64,000 bases of DNA from Acetoanaerobium noterae (GTDB lineage: Bacteria; Bacillota; Clostridia; Peptostreptococcales; Filifactoraceae), in NCBI RefSeq assembly GCF_900168025.1, contig NZ_FUYN01000008.1, positions 1 through 64,000 on the forward strand, written 5' to 3'. The position numbers were made by a program, and so were the translations under genes. Below are positions 48,569 to 56,347 of the stretch, piece after piece (position 1 is the first letter of the stretch; each line of letters starts with the position of its first letter). A model generated the notes under the pieces. That model saw nothing but the letters and a program-made list of their open reading frames with translations. It did no database searches and was not told the DNA's origin.

Positions 48569-49333
48569 TTAAGTCATAGCCCTAATAGCACCATCTCTGT
48601 ATTCATTAGGACTTAAAATGATTGGCATATTGCCCATATCTATAATACTTCTGCCTCCAGCTACAGAGCTTGAACTAGCTGGCAAAATAAAATTGTCATA
48701 CATAGCTCCTTGGCCTGCAACTTGCTTAACAATTGCCACCTTATAGCCATTTTTTCTAATTTTGTCGTAAAATTTGTACTTTTCTGTACATAACTTCGAG
48801 TCCATAGCCTTTAAGTACATTCTTACATCCTCTAAAAAATCGTCACAAGCTTTGTGACATTCTATAATTGCTTCTCTAACTACGCCTTTACCCTCATATA
48901 AAACTAAATCAAATGAAATAATGTAATCGTTTTCAGAAGGCGTACCTGGTCTGCCTAATTTTAACCTTTCAGCTAAAATCCCTTCAGATGAACCAAATTC
49001 AGCAACTTGAGTGCCTTCCTCATCGACTCCAGTTATCATTACATAAGCCCCAGTAATAGTATGGGTAATACCTTCGCCTAAATTTCCAAGCACCTTTACG
49101 GATATAGGCAAAATATCCATAATACTGTTAGTCCAAATATTATGTTCATTAGGCTTAATAATTTTTACGGAAATCTCTTTAATAGATGGATATTTAGTTA
49201 TAATATTGTCAATCTTAGATAAAGAAAAACTTAAGCAACCGTCATTAATTTTTGCTTTTTCTGCAAATTCTACTTTATCTACATGATAAGATCTAATGAC
49301 AAGTTTTCTTAAATCAATTTCGTTTGTCAGCAT
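48569..49333 (-). CDS. prdD: Proline reductase-associated protein PrdD
   Basis: A 254-residue protein similar to PrdA from about residue 175 up to the cleavage site, for example TGVDEEGTQVAEFGSSEG beside TGTDEDGVQIGEFGSSEG, and IVKQVAGQGAMYDNFILP beside IIKEIMGQGAMHDNLILP. Its last residues, DGAIRAMT, align with DGGIHALT of PrdA, so the chain stops exactly before the PrdA pyruvoyl-forming cysteine. It lacks the PrdA N-terminal domain and Ala/Pro linker. The ATG at 49333 follows AAGGTG. prdE starts 15 bp downstream. Confidence 0.88.
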   Translation of the reverse strand: MLTNEIDLRKLVIRSYHVDKVEFAEKAKINDGCLSFSLSKIDNIITKYPSIKEISVKIIKPNEHNIWTNSIMDILPISVKVLGNLGEGITHTITGAYVMITGVDEEGTQVAEFGSSEGILAERLKLGRPGTPSENDYIISFDLVLYEGKGVVREAIIECHKACDDFLEDVRMYLKAMDSKLCTEKYKFYDKIRKNGYKVAIVKQVAGQGAMYDNFILPASSSSVAGGRSIIDMGNMPIILSPNEYRDGAIRAMT

Positions 49334-49353
49334 ATTATTCACCTTCATTTTTA

Positions 49354-49387
49354 TTCTAAACAAAGGGCATACGCCCTTTGTTTAGAA
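49354..49387 (-). other. Perfect hairpin between prdB and prdD
   Basis: Perfect 15-bp stem TTCTAAACAAAGGGC (49354-49368) and GCCCTTTGTTTAGAA (49373-49387) in the 64-bp gap. There is no proper T run afterwards. It probably protects the prdC-prdA-prdB message 3' end or reduces prdDEF expression. Confidence 0.55.
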
Positions 49388-49397
49388 ATATAATCCA

Positions 49398-50126
49398 TTA
49401 AACCTTTGCTACGTACTCGTAAGGTAGTGGTACTATTTTTCCTGCACTAGGAATCTCAACTAACTGCTTTAGAGAATCTGTACAAATAGCTTTTTGCATT
49501 TCTGGATTATTAGGCTCTCCTGCATTAGCTCCCATAGGAACTAGTGGAGCAACCGCTCTTGGAGTACCATTTTGTCTTACTACTGGTGGTAAAGCTGCTA
49601 TAATTATTGTAGGAATACCCGATTCCTCAATCGCTCTCTGCACTATAACTGCAGAACGATGGCAGGTACCTCAGCCAGCTGTTAGAAGAACAGCATCTAC
49701 TCCAGCTTCTTTAAGTTTTTGTGCGATTTCAGGACCAGTTTCTTCAGTAAACTTTCTTTGGTCTCCTCCACCACCCATGAATCCAACGTTGATAGGTGCT
49801 AAAGCTTTGATAAATCCTTCTTCAGCTAAAGTTCTCATTGGATCTATAGGGAACATACAGTTGATGTCTTTGTTAACATCTCCGTTGTCATATCCTCCGT
49901 GAGATACCATCATATCTTTTACTGATGCATCTCCTGGGATTATTCTGTAAGAGAAATCTCCTGCTAGGTTAAATCTCTTGTCAGATTTTAAATGAACTCC
50001 TGCTGCTGTAACAAGTGCAACAGTCATGTCTTTTAATTCTTTTGTTACTGGCGTCCACACTGGTGGTGGTGTAATAGGTACGTAAATTTCAGATTGTAAT
50101 CCTTTTACTACAGTCAAATCAGACAT
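49398..50126 (-). CDS. prdB: D-proline reductase selenoprotein PrdB
   Basis: The 242-residue selenocysteine subunit of D-proline reductase. An in-frame TGA (49673-49671) splits the frame into 151 and 90 residues. Reading it as selenocysteine gives VLLTAG-U152-GTCHRSAVIVQR, a UxxC redox motif known in this family, and sequence on both sides fits PrdB (SHGGYDNGDVNKDIN before; PRAVAPLVPMGANAGEPNN after). A stem-loop sits immediately downstream. U152 is expected to attack the substrate bound to the PrdA pyruvoyl group. The start overlaps the preceding 86-residue gene by 8 nt. Confidence 0.95.
49631..49673 (-). promoter_or_regulatory. Bacterial SECIS element of prdB
   Basis: On the minus strand, 14 nt after the UGA, TCGTTCTGCA pairs with TGCAGAGAGCGA around a 7-nt loop GTTATAG. 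Position and apical guanine fit SelB recognition. This is a structural reading by eye. Confidence 0.7.
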
Positions 50127-50379
50127 TCATATTCCTCCTTTTATCTTTATTTTTTTGGATATTACTCAAATATTTTTCGTTAACTTCATCACTTAATACT
50201 TCTACAAAACTCATATTCATAGCTACCTCTAAACCAATTTCAAGAGGATAGTCAGTAATAAGCATTCTTTTAGGGACTTTCAGAAAGCCTAACCTTCCTT
50301 TAAAATCTATCGATACAGAACAATCATCAAAATCTACAATGATTCCTTCCATATATATGATTTTGTCTCCATATTTCAT
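50119..50379 (-). CDS. Small conserved protein between prdA and prdB
   Basis: An 86-residue basic protein (MKYGDKIIYMEGIIVDFDDC at the start, a Lys/Arg-rich end). The first half looks like a small beta barrel, including SVSIDFKGRLGFLKVPKRMLI. From memory, proteins of this type (labelled CBO2463/CBO2479) occur in proline reductase clusters of other Clostridia. It overlaps prdB by 8 nt and follows prdA by 30 bp, so it should be made in step with the enzyme. A chaperone, maturation or regulatory role is possible but unsupported. Confidence 0.7.
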   Translation of the reverse strand: MKYGDKIIYMEGIIVDFDDCSVSIDFKGRLGFLKVPKRMLITDYPLEIGLEVAMNMSFVEVLSDEVNEKYLSNIQKNKDKRRNMNV

Positions 50380-50409
50380 ATAATCACCTTTTCATTTTAA
50401 AAGAACGGT

Positions 50410-52299
50410 TTATTTATCTGCCTCATAAATTTCTTTTCTCTTCTTGCTCATTGGTAGAACTTGCTCATTTGGAAGTAAAGTAATTTCTTTTCCAGTTTGC
50501 TCTTCGATTAAATCTACATTGTTTTCTTTAACGTTTTTGTTGAATTTTCTCTCAGCAACTTTTACTTCTTCTTCAGCTATTGCTGCTTTAAGCATAGCAA
50601 CTGCTCTTATAGCATCTTCTGGGCAAAGAGTGTTGTTAGAAAGAATTTCATTTTCTATACCTTGCTCAGATTTATTATTATCTACCATGTATTTCATGTA
50701 TTTGTTTCCAACAACTAGAGCTCCCTGAACAGCACAGAATGACATTCCAACAACTGGAATTCCTCTCATACCAACTTGCTCATGGTGACTAGCAAAGTCT
50801 ATATGGTTGTTTCCGAAACCTTCAGTTGTGATGAAAGCTCCCTCTACATCCATAGTCTCAACTAACATACCTAGTCTTTCTGATACGTAGAATTTCTCAG
50901 CGTTAACCTGAGGAGATCCAACAAATACAACACCTGCTAAGTCAAATTCTTCGTCATTCATAACTTCAATTACTAGAGGCTCTCTCCAGTAATGTCTAGA
51001 GTTTTCTTTTGATGCAGGTCCTATACAAGTAAGTGCATGGATTCCTCCATCTAGTACCTCAAGAGGCGAAAGAACAACTGGAACGTTTCCAAGGTCAACG
51101 TTTGGCTTTGCACCTATTACTCCTACTGGCTCTACAGGAAGGATTAGGTTATCATGCATTGCGCCTTGTCCCATGATTTCTTTGATGATTACAACTTTCT
51201 TCTTGCCAGGTCTTCTGTACTGAGCTAACTCCTCAATTTCAACTACTTCAGAATCATCAAGTTTCTTAAGCGCTTCTCTTATTTCTTGAGTGATGAAATC
51301 AGTTGCTTTATGAGCCGCAAGTGGTCCTGGTCTTTCCATGTTAGTACCAGCTTTTATAGTAACTTGAGTCTTGATAAGGATTTCTCCTTTATCAGGAGCT
51401 CCAGGTCTTCCCCACATGATGTTTGCATCAAGTTCGCCCTCAGATGAACCAAATTCACCGATTTGAACTCCATCTTCGTCAGTTCCTGTAACCATGATTA
51501 TAGCTCCATCGATAACACGAGTAACACCTTGTCCTATTTTTCCGTCGCCTTCTTTAGTAGCTATAGGCTGAACGTCCATAATAGTTTCGCTGTACTTGCC
51601 GTAATCAGCTGGAGTAATGATTTCCACTTTGATATCTGTAACTAGGTTGCTTACTTTTACAGCATCTTCGCAGATATTCTCTCTAATGTAGATAGTGTTA
51701 TTTTCAATTTTTGTCTCAGGTCCAAATTCTACCTTCTCAATTTTGAAATGCTTCTTTTGAAGTGTTCTTATAAGCTTTGGCTCTCCTGCTGGTGCTACTA
51801 CTTGCTCTGTAGCTGCTGTTACTGGCATAGCTACTCCTGCTGGTGCTGCCGCTGCTGGAGCAACTACTCCCATTTGTCCTGCAATTGTTAAAGGAATTTC
51901 TAGATTGATATCTTTTCCTTCTCCAATATGAATCTTAAGCATTGAACCAGTTACATTTGCTACTGGCATAGCAGCTGGTGCTGCCTCTACTGCTGGTGCT
52001 GCTACTGGCGCTGAAGTTTCTTGCTTAGGTGCTTCTTCACTTACAGAATTTACTCCCTCAAGTAGTTCTGGAGTAAGTGGAGTAAGTGAATCAGCTGTTT
52101 TAACTAATTTCGCTCCTAAAACCTCTCCTATTTTAAGGCAGTTAGCAGGAATAGTTAATAAACCTGAATCCTCCAAGTCACCAAATATAGCTGGATCTTC
52201 TAAATTACTAGGTCCAATTACTGTACCCTCTTCTGCACGACAACATAAAACGGCTAAATCATTAGCATGCTCTTTCGCACTTTCTAAAGTTATTGACAC
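50410..52299 (-). CDS. prdA: D-proline reductase proprotein PrdA
   Basis: A 629-residue proprotein. In C. sticklandii PrdA is cleaved to about 45- and 23-kDa chains, the second carrying an N-terminal pyruvoyl group made from cysteine. The matching site here is DGGIHALT-C425-IGPASKEN. An N-terminal domain (1-85) and a long Ala/Pro/Val-rich linker (about 85-170) precede the conserved core with DGVQIGEFGSSEGELDANIM and MGQGAMHDNLILP. The start is GTG, eight bases after AGGAGG. prdC lies 32 bp upstream. Catalysis also needs PrdB: D-proline is reduced to 5-aminovalerate. Confidence 0.96.
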   Translation of the reverse strand: MSITLESAKEHANDLAVLCCRAEEGTVIGPSNLEDPAIFGDLEDSGLLTIPANCLKIGEVLGAKLVKTADSLTPLTPELLEGVNSVSEEAPKQETSAPVAAPAVEAAPAAMPVANVTGSMLKIHIGEGKDINLEIPLTIAGQMGVVAPAAAAPAGVAMPVTAATEQVVAPAGEPKLIRTLQKKHFKIEKVEFGPETKIENNTIYIRENICEDAVKVSNLVTDIKVEIITPADYGKYSETIMDVQPIATKEGDGKIGQGVTRVIDGAIIMVTGTDEDGVQIGEFGSSEGELDANIMWGRPGAPDKGEILIKTQVTIKAGTNMERPGPLAAHKATDFITQEIREALKKLDDSEVVEIEELAQYRRPGKKKVVIIKEIMGQGAMHDNLILPVEPVGVIGAKPNVDLGNVPVVLSPLEVLDGGIHALTCIGPASKENSRHYWREPLVIEVMNDEEFDLAGVVFVGSPQVNAEKFYVSERLGMLVETMDVEGAFITTEGFGNNHIDFASHHEQVGMRGIPVVGMSFCAVQGALVVGNKYMKYMVDNNKSEQGIENEILSNNTLCPEDAIRAVAMLKAAIAEEEVKVAERKFNKNVKENNVDLIEEQTGKEITLLPNEQVLPMSKKRKEIYEADK

Positions 52300-52331
52300 A
52301 AGCCTTCCTCCTTATCTAAATTATAATTTTT

Positions 52332-53618
52332 TTATTTATCAGTTCTTCTAACAAGTCTTTGTCCTGCTGCTCTAAGTACATGGTCTGTACTATGATATGT
52401 TGGAACTCCTAACCTAGGAGCTACTCCCATAACGGTATTCGTTCAGTCTCCGCAAGTACCTGTCAAAAGAATTTGTATACCTTTTTTCTTCATGCTGATT
52501 ACTTTTTCAGCTTGACCAGGACATATTCCTGGGTTATCGCAGCGGTATCTTCCATCTACCTCTACCATTCTCTTACATTTCTCTACAGCTACAACCTCTG
52601 CACCCATTTCTTTGGCGATTTCTCTTAGTCTGTCTTCTTGAGCTCCGCATTCGCAAGCCAGCAGACCAACTTTTCTCTCGTCATGTACAAAAGGCATAGC
52701 TACTAAAATTCCACCTGTTGTTTTTGTTATCGGAGCATCTTCTTCTACATGTCTTCCAGTAAAAGGTCCTCCCATAACAATTTCACCGTGAGGATTCATA
52801 TATCCACCACAAAGGTCTATATATTTTTTTACACTCTCACCTACAGGCACGTCCATAAATACTTTTCCATCAGTAGCATCCATTACTCTTCCAGCAACTG
52901 TTATATCTTTTGTGATATAAGGCTTTCTAAGCTCAATTGCATTTACAATATGCTTTAATGTCTCTACATTTTGAATTACAGCATTTGCAGCCTTTGGTAG
53001 CTGTCCTGGCTCTAGAAGAATTCCTAAGATATCTCTTACTATAGCTCTTTCATCTCCAGCAGGATACATATCTGGAAGAATCTTAACTTCTATATCAGGC
53101 TCAAGCTCGCAAGCTGTTTTAAGAATTCTTAGAGCTTTTTTGTGCTTTGCTTTCATCGCTATGTATGCCTTAGATGCATTTGTGATTTCTTTTACGTATT
53201 TAAGACCTCTTATTATAACCTGAGGATCTTCTTCCATCAGCTTTATATTGTGACCTAGTACAGGTTCACACTCTGCTCCGTTGGCAATAACATATCCACC
53301 TTCAAGGTTTACATTAAGCTTTACGTGAGTAGGAAAGCCTGCCCCTCCTGAGCCAACTATTCCAGCTTCCTGGATAGCTTCAATGTGGGTATTTGTATCT
53401 TTAATCTTTACGAATTCATCTGGTTGGTTCTCATCTGCTTCAATAATGATTGCAGTTTCATTTACAGCTTTTACAACACCGTAAACGCTTGAGTGAAGAT
53501 TTGCTCCTAAACCATTTGGCTTAGCAATCAATTCTCCTTTTTGAACTTTTTGACCCGCCTCAACTATACTTTGGCATGGTGCGCCTACATGTTGTTTTAA
53601 AAGTAAAACAATATCCAT
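52332..53618 (-). CDS. prdC: Selenoprotein PrdC, RnfC-like electron-transfer protein
   Basis: A 428-residue protein if the in-frame TGA (52445-52443) is read as selenocysteine: LLTGTCGD-U392-TNTVMGVAP, then 36 more residues to a TAA. The CxxU motif and the conserved tail support readthrough. The main part resembles RnfC: EAGIVGSGGAGFPTHVKLN, an NADH/flavin-type fold, and Cys-containing motifs CECGAQED and CDNPGICPGQ. It is thought to pass electrons to the reductase. The ATG at 53618 is seven bases after AGGAGG. First gene of the prd operon behind a sigma-54 promoter. Confidence 0.93.
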
Positions 53619-53656
53619 CATTTCACCTCCTTCAACTTTGTTTGTTAATAAACAAA

Positions 53657-53671
53657 GCAAGTACCGTGCCA
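53657..53671 (-). promoter_or_regulatory. Sigma-54 promoter of the prd operon
   Basis: On the minus strand TGGCACGGTACTTGC, a perfect match to TGGCAC-N5-TTGC. Transcription should start near 53646, 28 bp before prdC. The divergence-free context, next to a sigma-54 activator gene, supports it strongly. Confidence 0.92.
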
Positions 53672-53775
53672 AAAAATAAAAAATTGATATTTTTTTATTT
53701 TAATTGCTCTTAAATCCCTAATTTTAGCTATAAATTTTGTTTATTGCGATTATAATAATTGCTTATCTCAAAAAT

Positions 53776-53823
53776 AAAACCTCTGAGTTAATGTCAGTTT
53801 TCTGACACTAGTTTAGAGGTTTT
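53776..53823 (-). terminator. Terminator after prdR, containing one activator box
   Basis: AAAACCTCT pairs with AGAGGTTTT, and the inner TGTCAG pairs with CTGACA. ATTTTT follows on the minus strand. It ends prdR 90 bp past its stop, and its tip is one of the three palindromic boxes. Confidence 0.6.
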
Positions 53824-53907
53824 GTTAAAATTAAAACGTAACGAACTTAAAATCAATGCATTAGAGTAGTTTGTGTCAACTTTCTGACACGTGTCAATTT
53901 TTTGACA
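53792..53907. promoter_or_regulatory. Three palindromic upstream activating sites, probably for PrdR
   Basis: TGTCAGTTTTCTGACA (53792-53807), TGTCAACTTTCTGACA (53874-53889) and TGTCAATTTTTTGACA (53892-53907) share the form TGTCA-N6-TGACA. They lie about 120-250 bp upstream of the sigma-54 promoter, the usual range for enhancer-type sites. The last two are 18 bp apart and extend to 18-bp palindromes (GTGTCA...TGACAC). Confidence 0.82.
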
Positions 53908-53912
53908 CACAG

Positions 53913-55667
53913 CTACAGGTACTGATTTAAGTCATAAAATTTGATTTTATAGTAGAGAGTGCTTCTAGGAATATCCAGCAGCTTAGCTGCTTGTTGCTTG
54001 TTATTTCCACACTCTTTCATTGCATCATGAATTGCTTTTATTTCAGTTTTTCTTATAAGGTCTGTTAAGCTCTTTTCATTTTTTATGTTTATGGTTTTAT
54101 CGTCCTTGTTATTTATATATTCAGGAAGAGTATCTATTTGAATCTCATTATTTTTAGAAAAAACAACTAAATGCTCTACCATATTTTTAAGCTCTCTTAT
54201 ATTTCCTGGCCAGCTGTAGTTCATGAGCATATTTAATATTTCAGGAGAAATATCGGGAACCTTCATATGATTTTCTCTACAAAACTCTTCAATAAAAAGC
54301 TTAACAAAAAGTGGAACGTCTTCTATCCTGTCACTTAAACTAGGAAGCTTTATATTTACAACATTCAATCTATAATAAAGGTCCTCTCTAAAAGTGCCCG
54401 CCTTTACCATATCTTCTAAATTTCTATGAGTAGCGGAAATCACTCTTACATCAAGGGATATACTTTTATCTCCCCCTACTCTCATAAGCTGTCTTTCTTG
54501 AAGAACTCTAAGAAGCTTCGCCTGCATATGAAGAGGCATGTCACCTATTTCATCAAGGAAAAGCGTCCCTCCATTTGCTATCTCAATTTTTCCTATTTTC
54601 CCTTTGCTAAGTGCACCCGTAAATGCACCACTTTCATAGCCGAACATCTCACTTTCAAAAAGGCTCTCAGGTATAGCACTACAATTTATAGCTACAAAAG
54701 CTCCTTCTCTACCACTAGACTGATGTATAGCCCTTGCAAATACTTCTTTACCAGTACCACTTTCGCCGCTTATAAGAACACTACTGGTCGTCGATGCAAC
54801 CTGATAGGCTCTATCTATAGTATGAGTCATTATTTTACTTTTCCCAACTATATTGCCAAAGGAAAATTTATCTTCGTTCATCTTTCTAACTTCTACTTGA
54901 AGATAGTCTAACTTCTCCTTAGTGAACTCGAGCTCTCTAGATAGGTTTGTAATCTCTGACACATCTCTCTCTGTAGATACTACGCCAATTAGTTTTCCAT
55001 TTTTAATAAGCGGAAGAGCACTTATATTTACATAAGTATTTTTTCTAGGGCTGTGGATGATGTTTTCCACTGGCTCTTTGCTTTTTAGCACATCTAATAA
55101 CAAAGCCGTAGGGAAAAATTCCTCAAGCTTTTTACCAATAATTTCTGATTTTTTTATTCCGTAAAGCTTTTCTGATCCTCTTCCCCAAATACAAACCGTT
55201 CCTTTATTATCTATTATGCATATGCCTTCATGAACGTTATCCCATAATAGCTCATACAAATCTTCATTGGCTTGAATTTTAGGATATAGCTTATACACTA
55301 TATCTTGAGTTCTAAGTACCCCTACTAGCTTTTCATCATCTAAAATAAATACTCTATCTACTTGATTTTCCCTCATTATGTCCTTTGCCATGAGCACTGT
55401 ATCTTCTACATTAAGATAAAAGGGCTTATTAGCCCTGATATCGAATAGTTTTTTTTCTGGAAAGCTCTGACTTAATGAAATTTTTATTATATCGTCAAAT
55501 TTTATATAGCCTGTGAGTTTTTCATGGTGTCTTACTATTACCTCTTTGAGATTATTAAGAGCTATATGCTCTACGCACCTTCTAAGAGATATGTCTGAGT
55601 CAAACACTATAAAATCCTTTGACATTATATCCTTGACTTTAAGACGTTTAGTTTGGTTAAAAAACAT
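53913..55667 (-). CDS. prdR: Sigma-54-dependent activator PrdR
   Basis: A 584-residue enhancer-binding protein. Two CBS domains (about 10-130) and a PAS domain (about 140-240, ICIIDNKGTVCIWGRGSEKLYGIKKSEIIGK) precede the AAA+ domain (about 270-500). The latter has Walker A GESGTGKE, the sigma-54-contacting GAFTGA and Walker B GGTLFLDEIGD. A Fis-type helix-turn-helix ends the protein (NKQQAAKLLDIPRSTLYYKI). In C. difficile PrdR activates prd genes when proline is present. It lies downstream of prdX by 34 bp. Confidence 0.95.
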   Translation of the reverse strand: MFFNQTKRLKVKDIMSKDFIVFDSDISLRRCVEHIALNNLKEVIVRHHEKLTGYIKFDDIIKISLSQSFPEKKLFDIRANKPFYLNVEDTVLMAKDIMRENQVDRVFILDDEKLVGVLRTQDIVYKLYPKIQANEDLYELLWDNVHEGICIIDNKGTVCIWGRGSEKLYGIKKSEIIGKKLEEFFPTALLLDVLKSKEPVENIIHSPRKNTYVNISALPLIKNGKLIGVVSTERDVSEITNLSRELEFTKEKLDYLQVEVRKMNEDKFSFGNIVGKSKIMTHTIDRAYQVASTTSSVLISGESGTGKEVFARAIHQSSGREGAFVAINCSAIPESLFESEMFGYESGAFTGALSKGKIGKIEIANGGTLFLDEIGDMPLHMQAKLLRVLQERQLMRVGGDKSISLDVRVISATHRNLEDMVKAGTFREDLYYRLNVVNIKLPSLSDRIEDVPLFVKLFIEEFCRENHMKVPDISPEILNMLMNYSWPGNIRELKNMVEHLVVFSKNNEIQIDTLPEYINNKDDKTINIKNEKSLTDLIRKTEIKAIHDAMKECGNNKQQAAKLLDIPRSTLYYKIKFYDLNQYL

Positions 55668-55701
55668 TAATTAACGCCATCCTTTTTAATATCATTTATA
55701 A

Positions 55702-56190
55702 TTACAGCTCAATTGCCTTAAAAGTATTGCCATTTGCCTTGACTATTTTTTCAAGGTCCTCATACGAAAGTACAACTGTAGCGCTGTTGTCATTTGGGTG
55801 AACTGCTACACAGCTTCTTCCTACAAGATTTTTATCAAAAATTACTTCAACTTCTGCATTTTCATCGTTTAAAACTCCAAACGGTGATACTGCTCCCTTA
55901 GTTAGCTTTAAATACTTTTGCAATCTATCTTCTGAAGCAAAGCTGAGCTTTGTAGAGCCTATTTTATCTTGAAGGGTTTTCAAATCAATTTTTTGGTCCT
56001 TATCTGCTACTACTAGGTAATGCTGTCTGCCTTTAGCATCTCTTAAGAAGAGATTTTTTACAATGTAGTCGATGTTTTCGATATCGATTTTTTCCATTTC
56101 TTCTATTGTATATACTGGATCGTGTTCTATAAGAGTGTAATTGATTTTTAATTCATCTAATTTAGCAATTACTGCTTGTTTTGCATCCAT
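55702..56190 (-). CDS. prdX: Prolyl-tRNA editing protein PrdX (Ala-tRNA-Pro deacylase)
   Basis: A 162-residue YbaK/ProX-family deacylase, similar to C. sticklandii PrdX, which hydrolyses mischarged Ala-tRNA-Pro. Motifs are EHDPVYTIEEM, KNLFLRDAKGRQHYLVVADKDQKIDL and LTKGAVSPFGVLND. The ATG at 56190 has better spacing to AAGGAG than one six bases upstream. It lies between proS and prdR, separated from proS by a terminator. The adjacent ProRS appears to lack the bacterial editing insertion, so editing in trans makes sense. Confidence 0.93.
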   Translation of the reverse strand: MDAKQAVIAKLDELKINYTLIEHDPVYTIEEMEKIDIENIDYIVKNLFLRDAKGRQHYLVVADKDQKIDLKTLQDKIGSTKLSFASEDRLQKYLKLTKGAVSPFGVLNDENAEVEVIFDKNLVGRSCVAVHPNDNSATVVLSYEDLEKIVKANGNTFKAIEL

Positions 56191-56279
56191 GTCCATTCTC
56201 CTTTATAGTTCAATATTTTTTAAAATATGGCTATATCTCTACCTGTAGAATACCAAAAAGGAAGAAATTATACAAGCTA

Positions 56280-56324
56280 AAGGACACTAATCGAAGCATT
56301 TACGTGCATCAATTAGTGTCCTTA
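56280..56324 (-). terminator. Terminator after proS
   Basis: AAGGACACTAAT (56280-56291) pairs with ATTAGTGTCCTT (56312-56323) in a 12-bp stem 24 bp past the proS stop. Confidence 0.65.
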
Positions 56325-56347
56325 AATTTAATATTAATTATAAAATT

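Noticed and set aside
49398-50126. Two separate genes or a nonsense-mutated prdB pseudogene
   Set aside because: The TGA lies in the conserved TAG-U-GTCHR motif, both halves match PrdB, and a stem-loop follows. Selenocysteine explains everything.
52443-53672. PrdC ending at CGD with a start at 53672
   Set aside because: The frame after TGA codes a conserved-looking tail, and the upstream start has no binding site whereas AGGAGG fits 53618.
54426-54911. 161-codon plus-strand frame opposite prdR
   Set aside because: It overlaps the conserved AAA+ domain in antisense and its product is low-complexity Ser/Tyr/Phe sequence without any motif.
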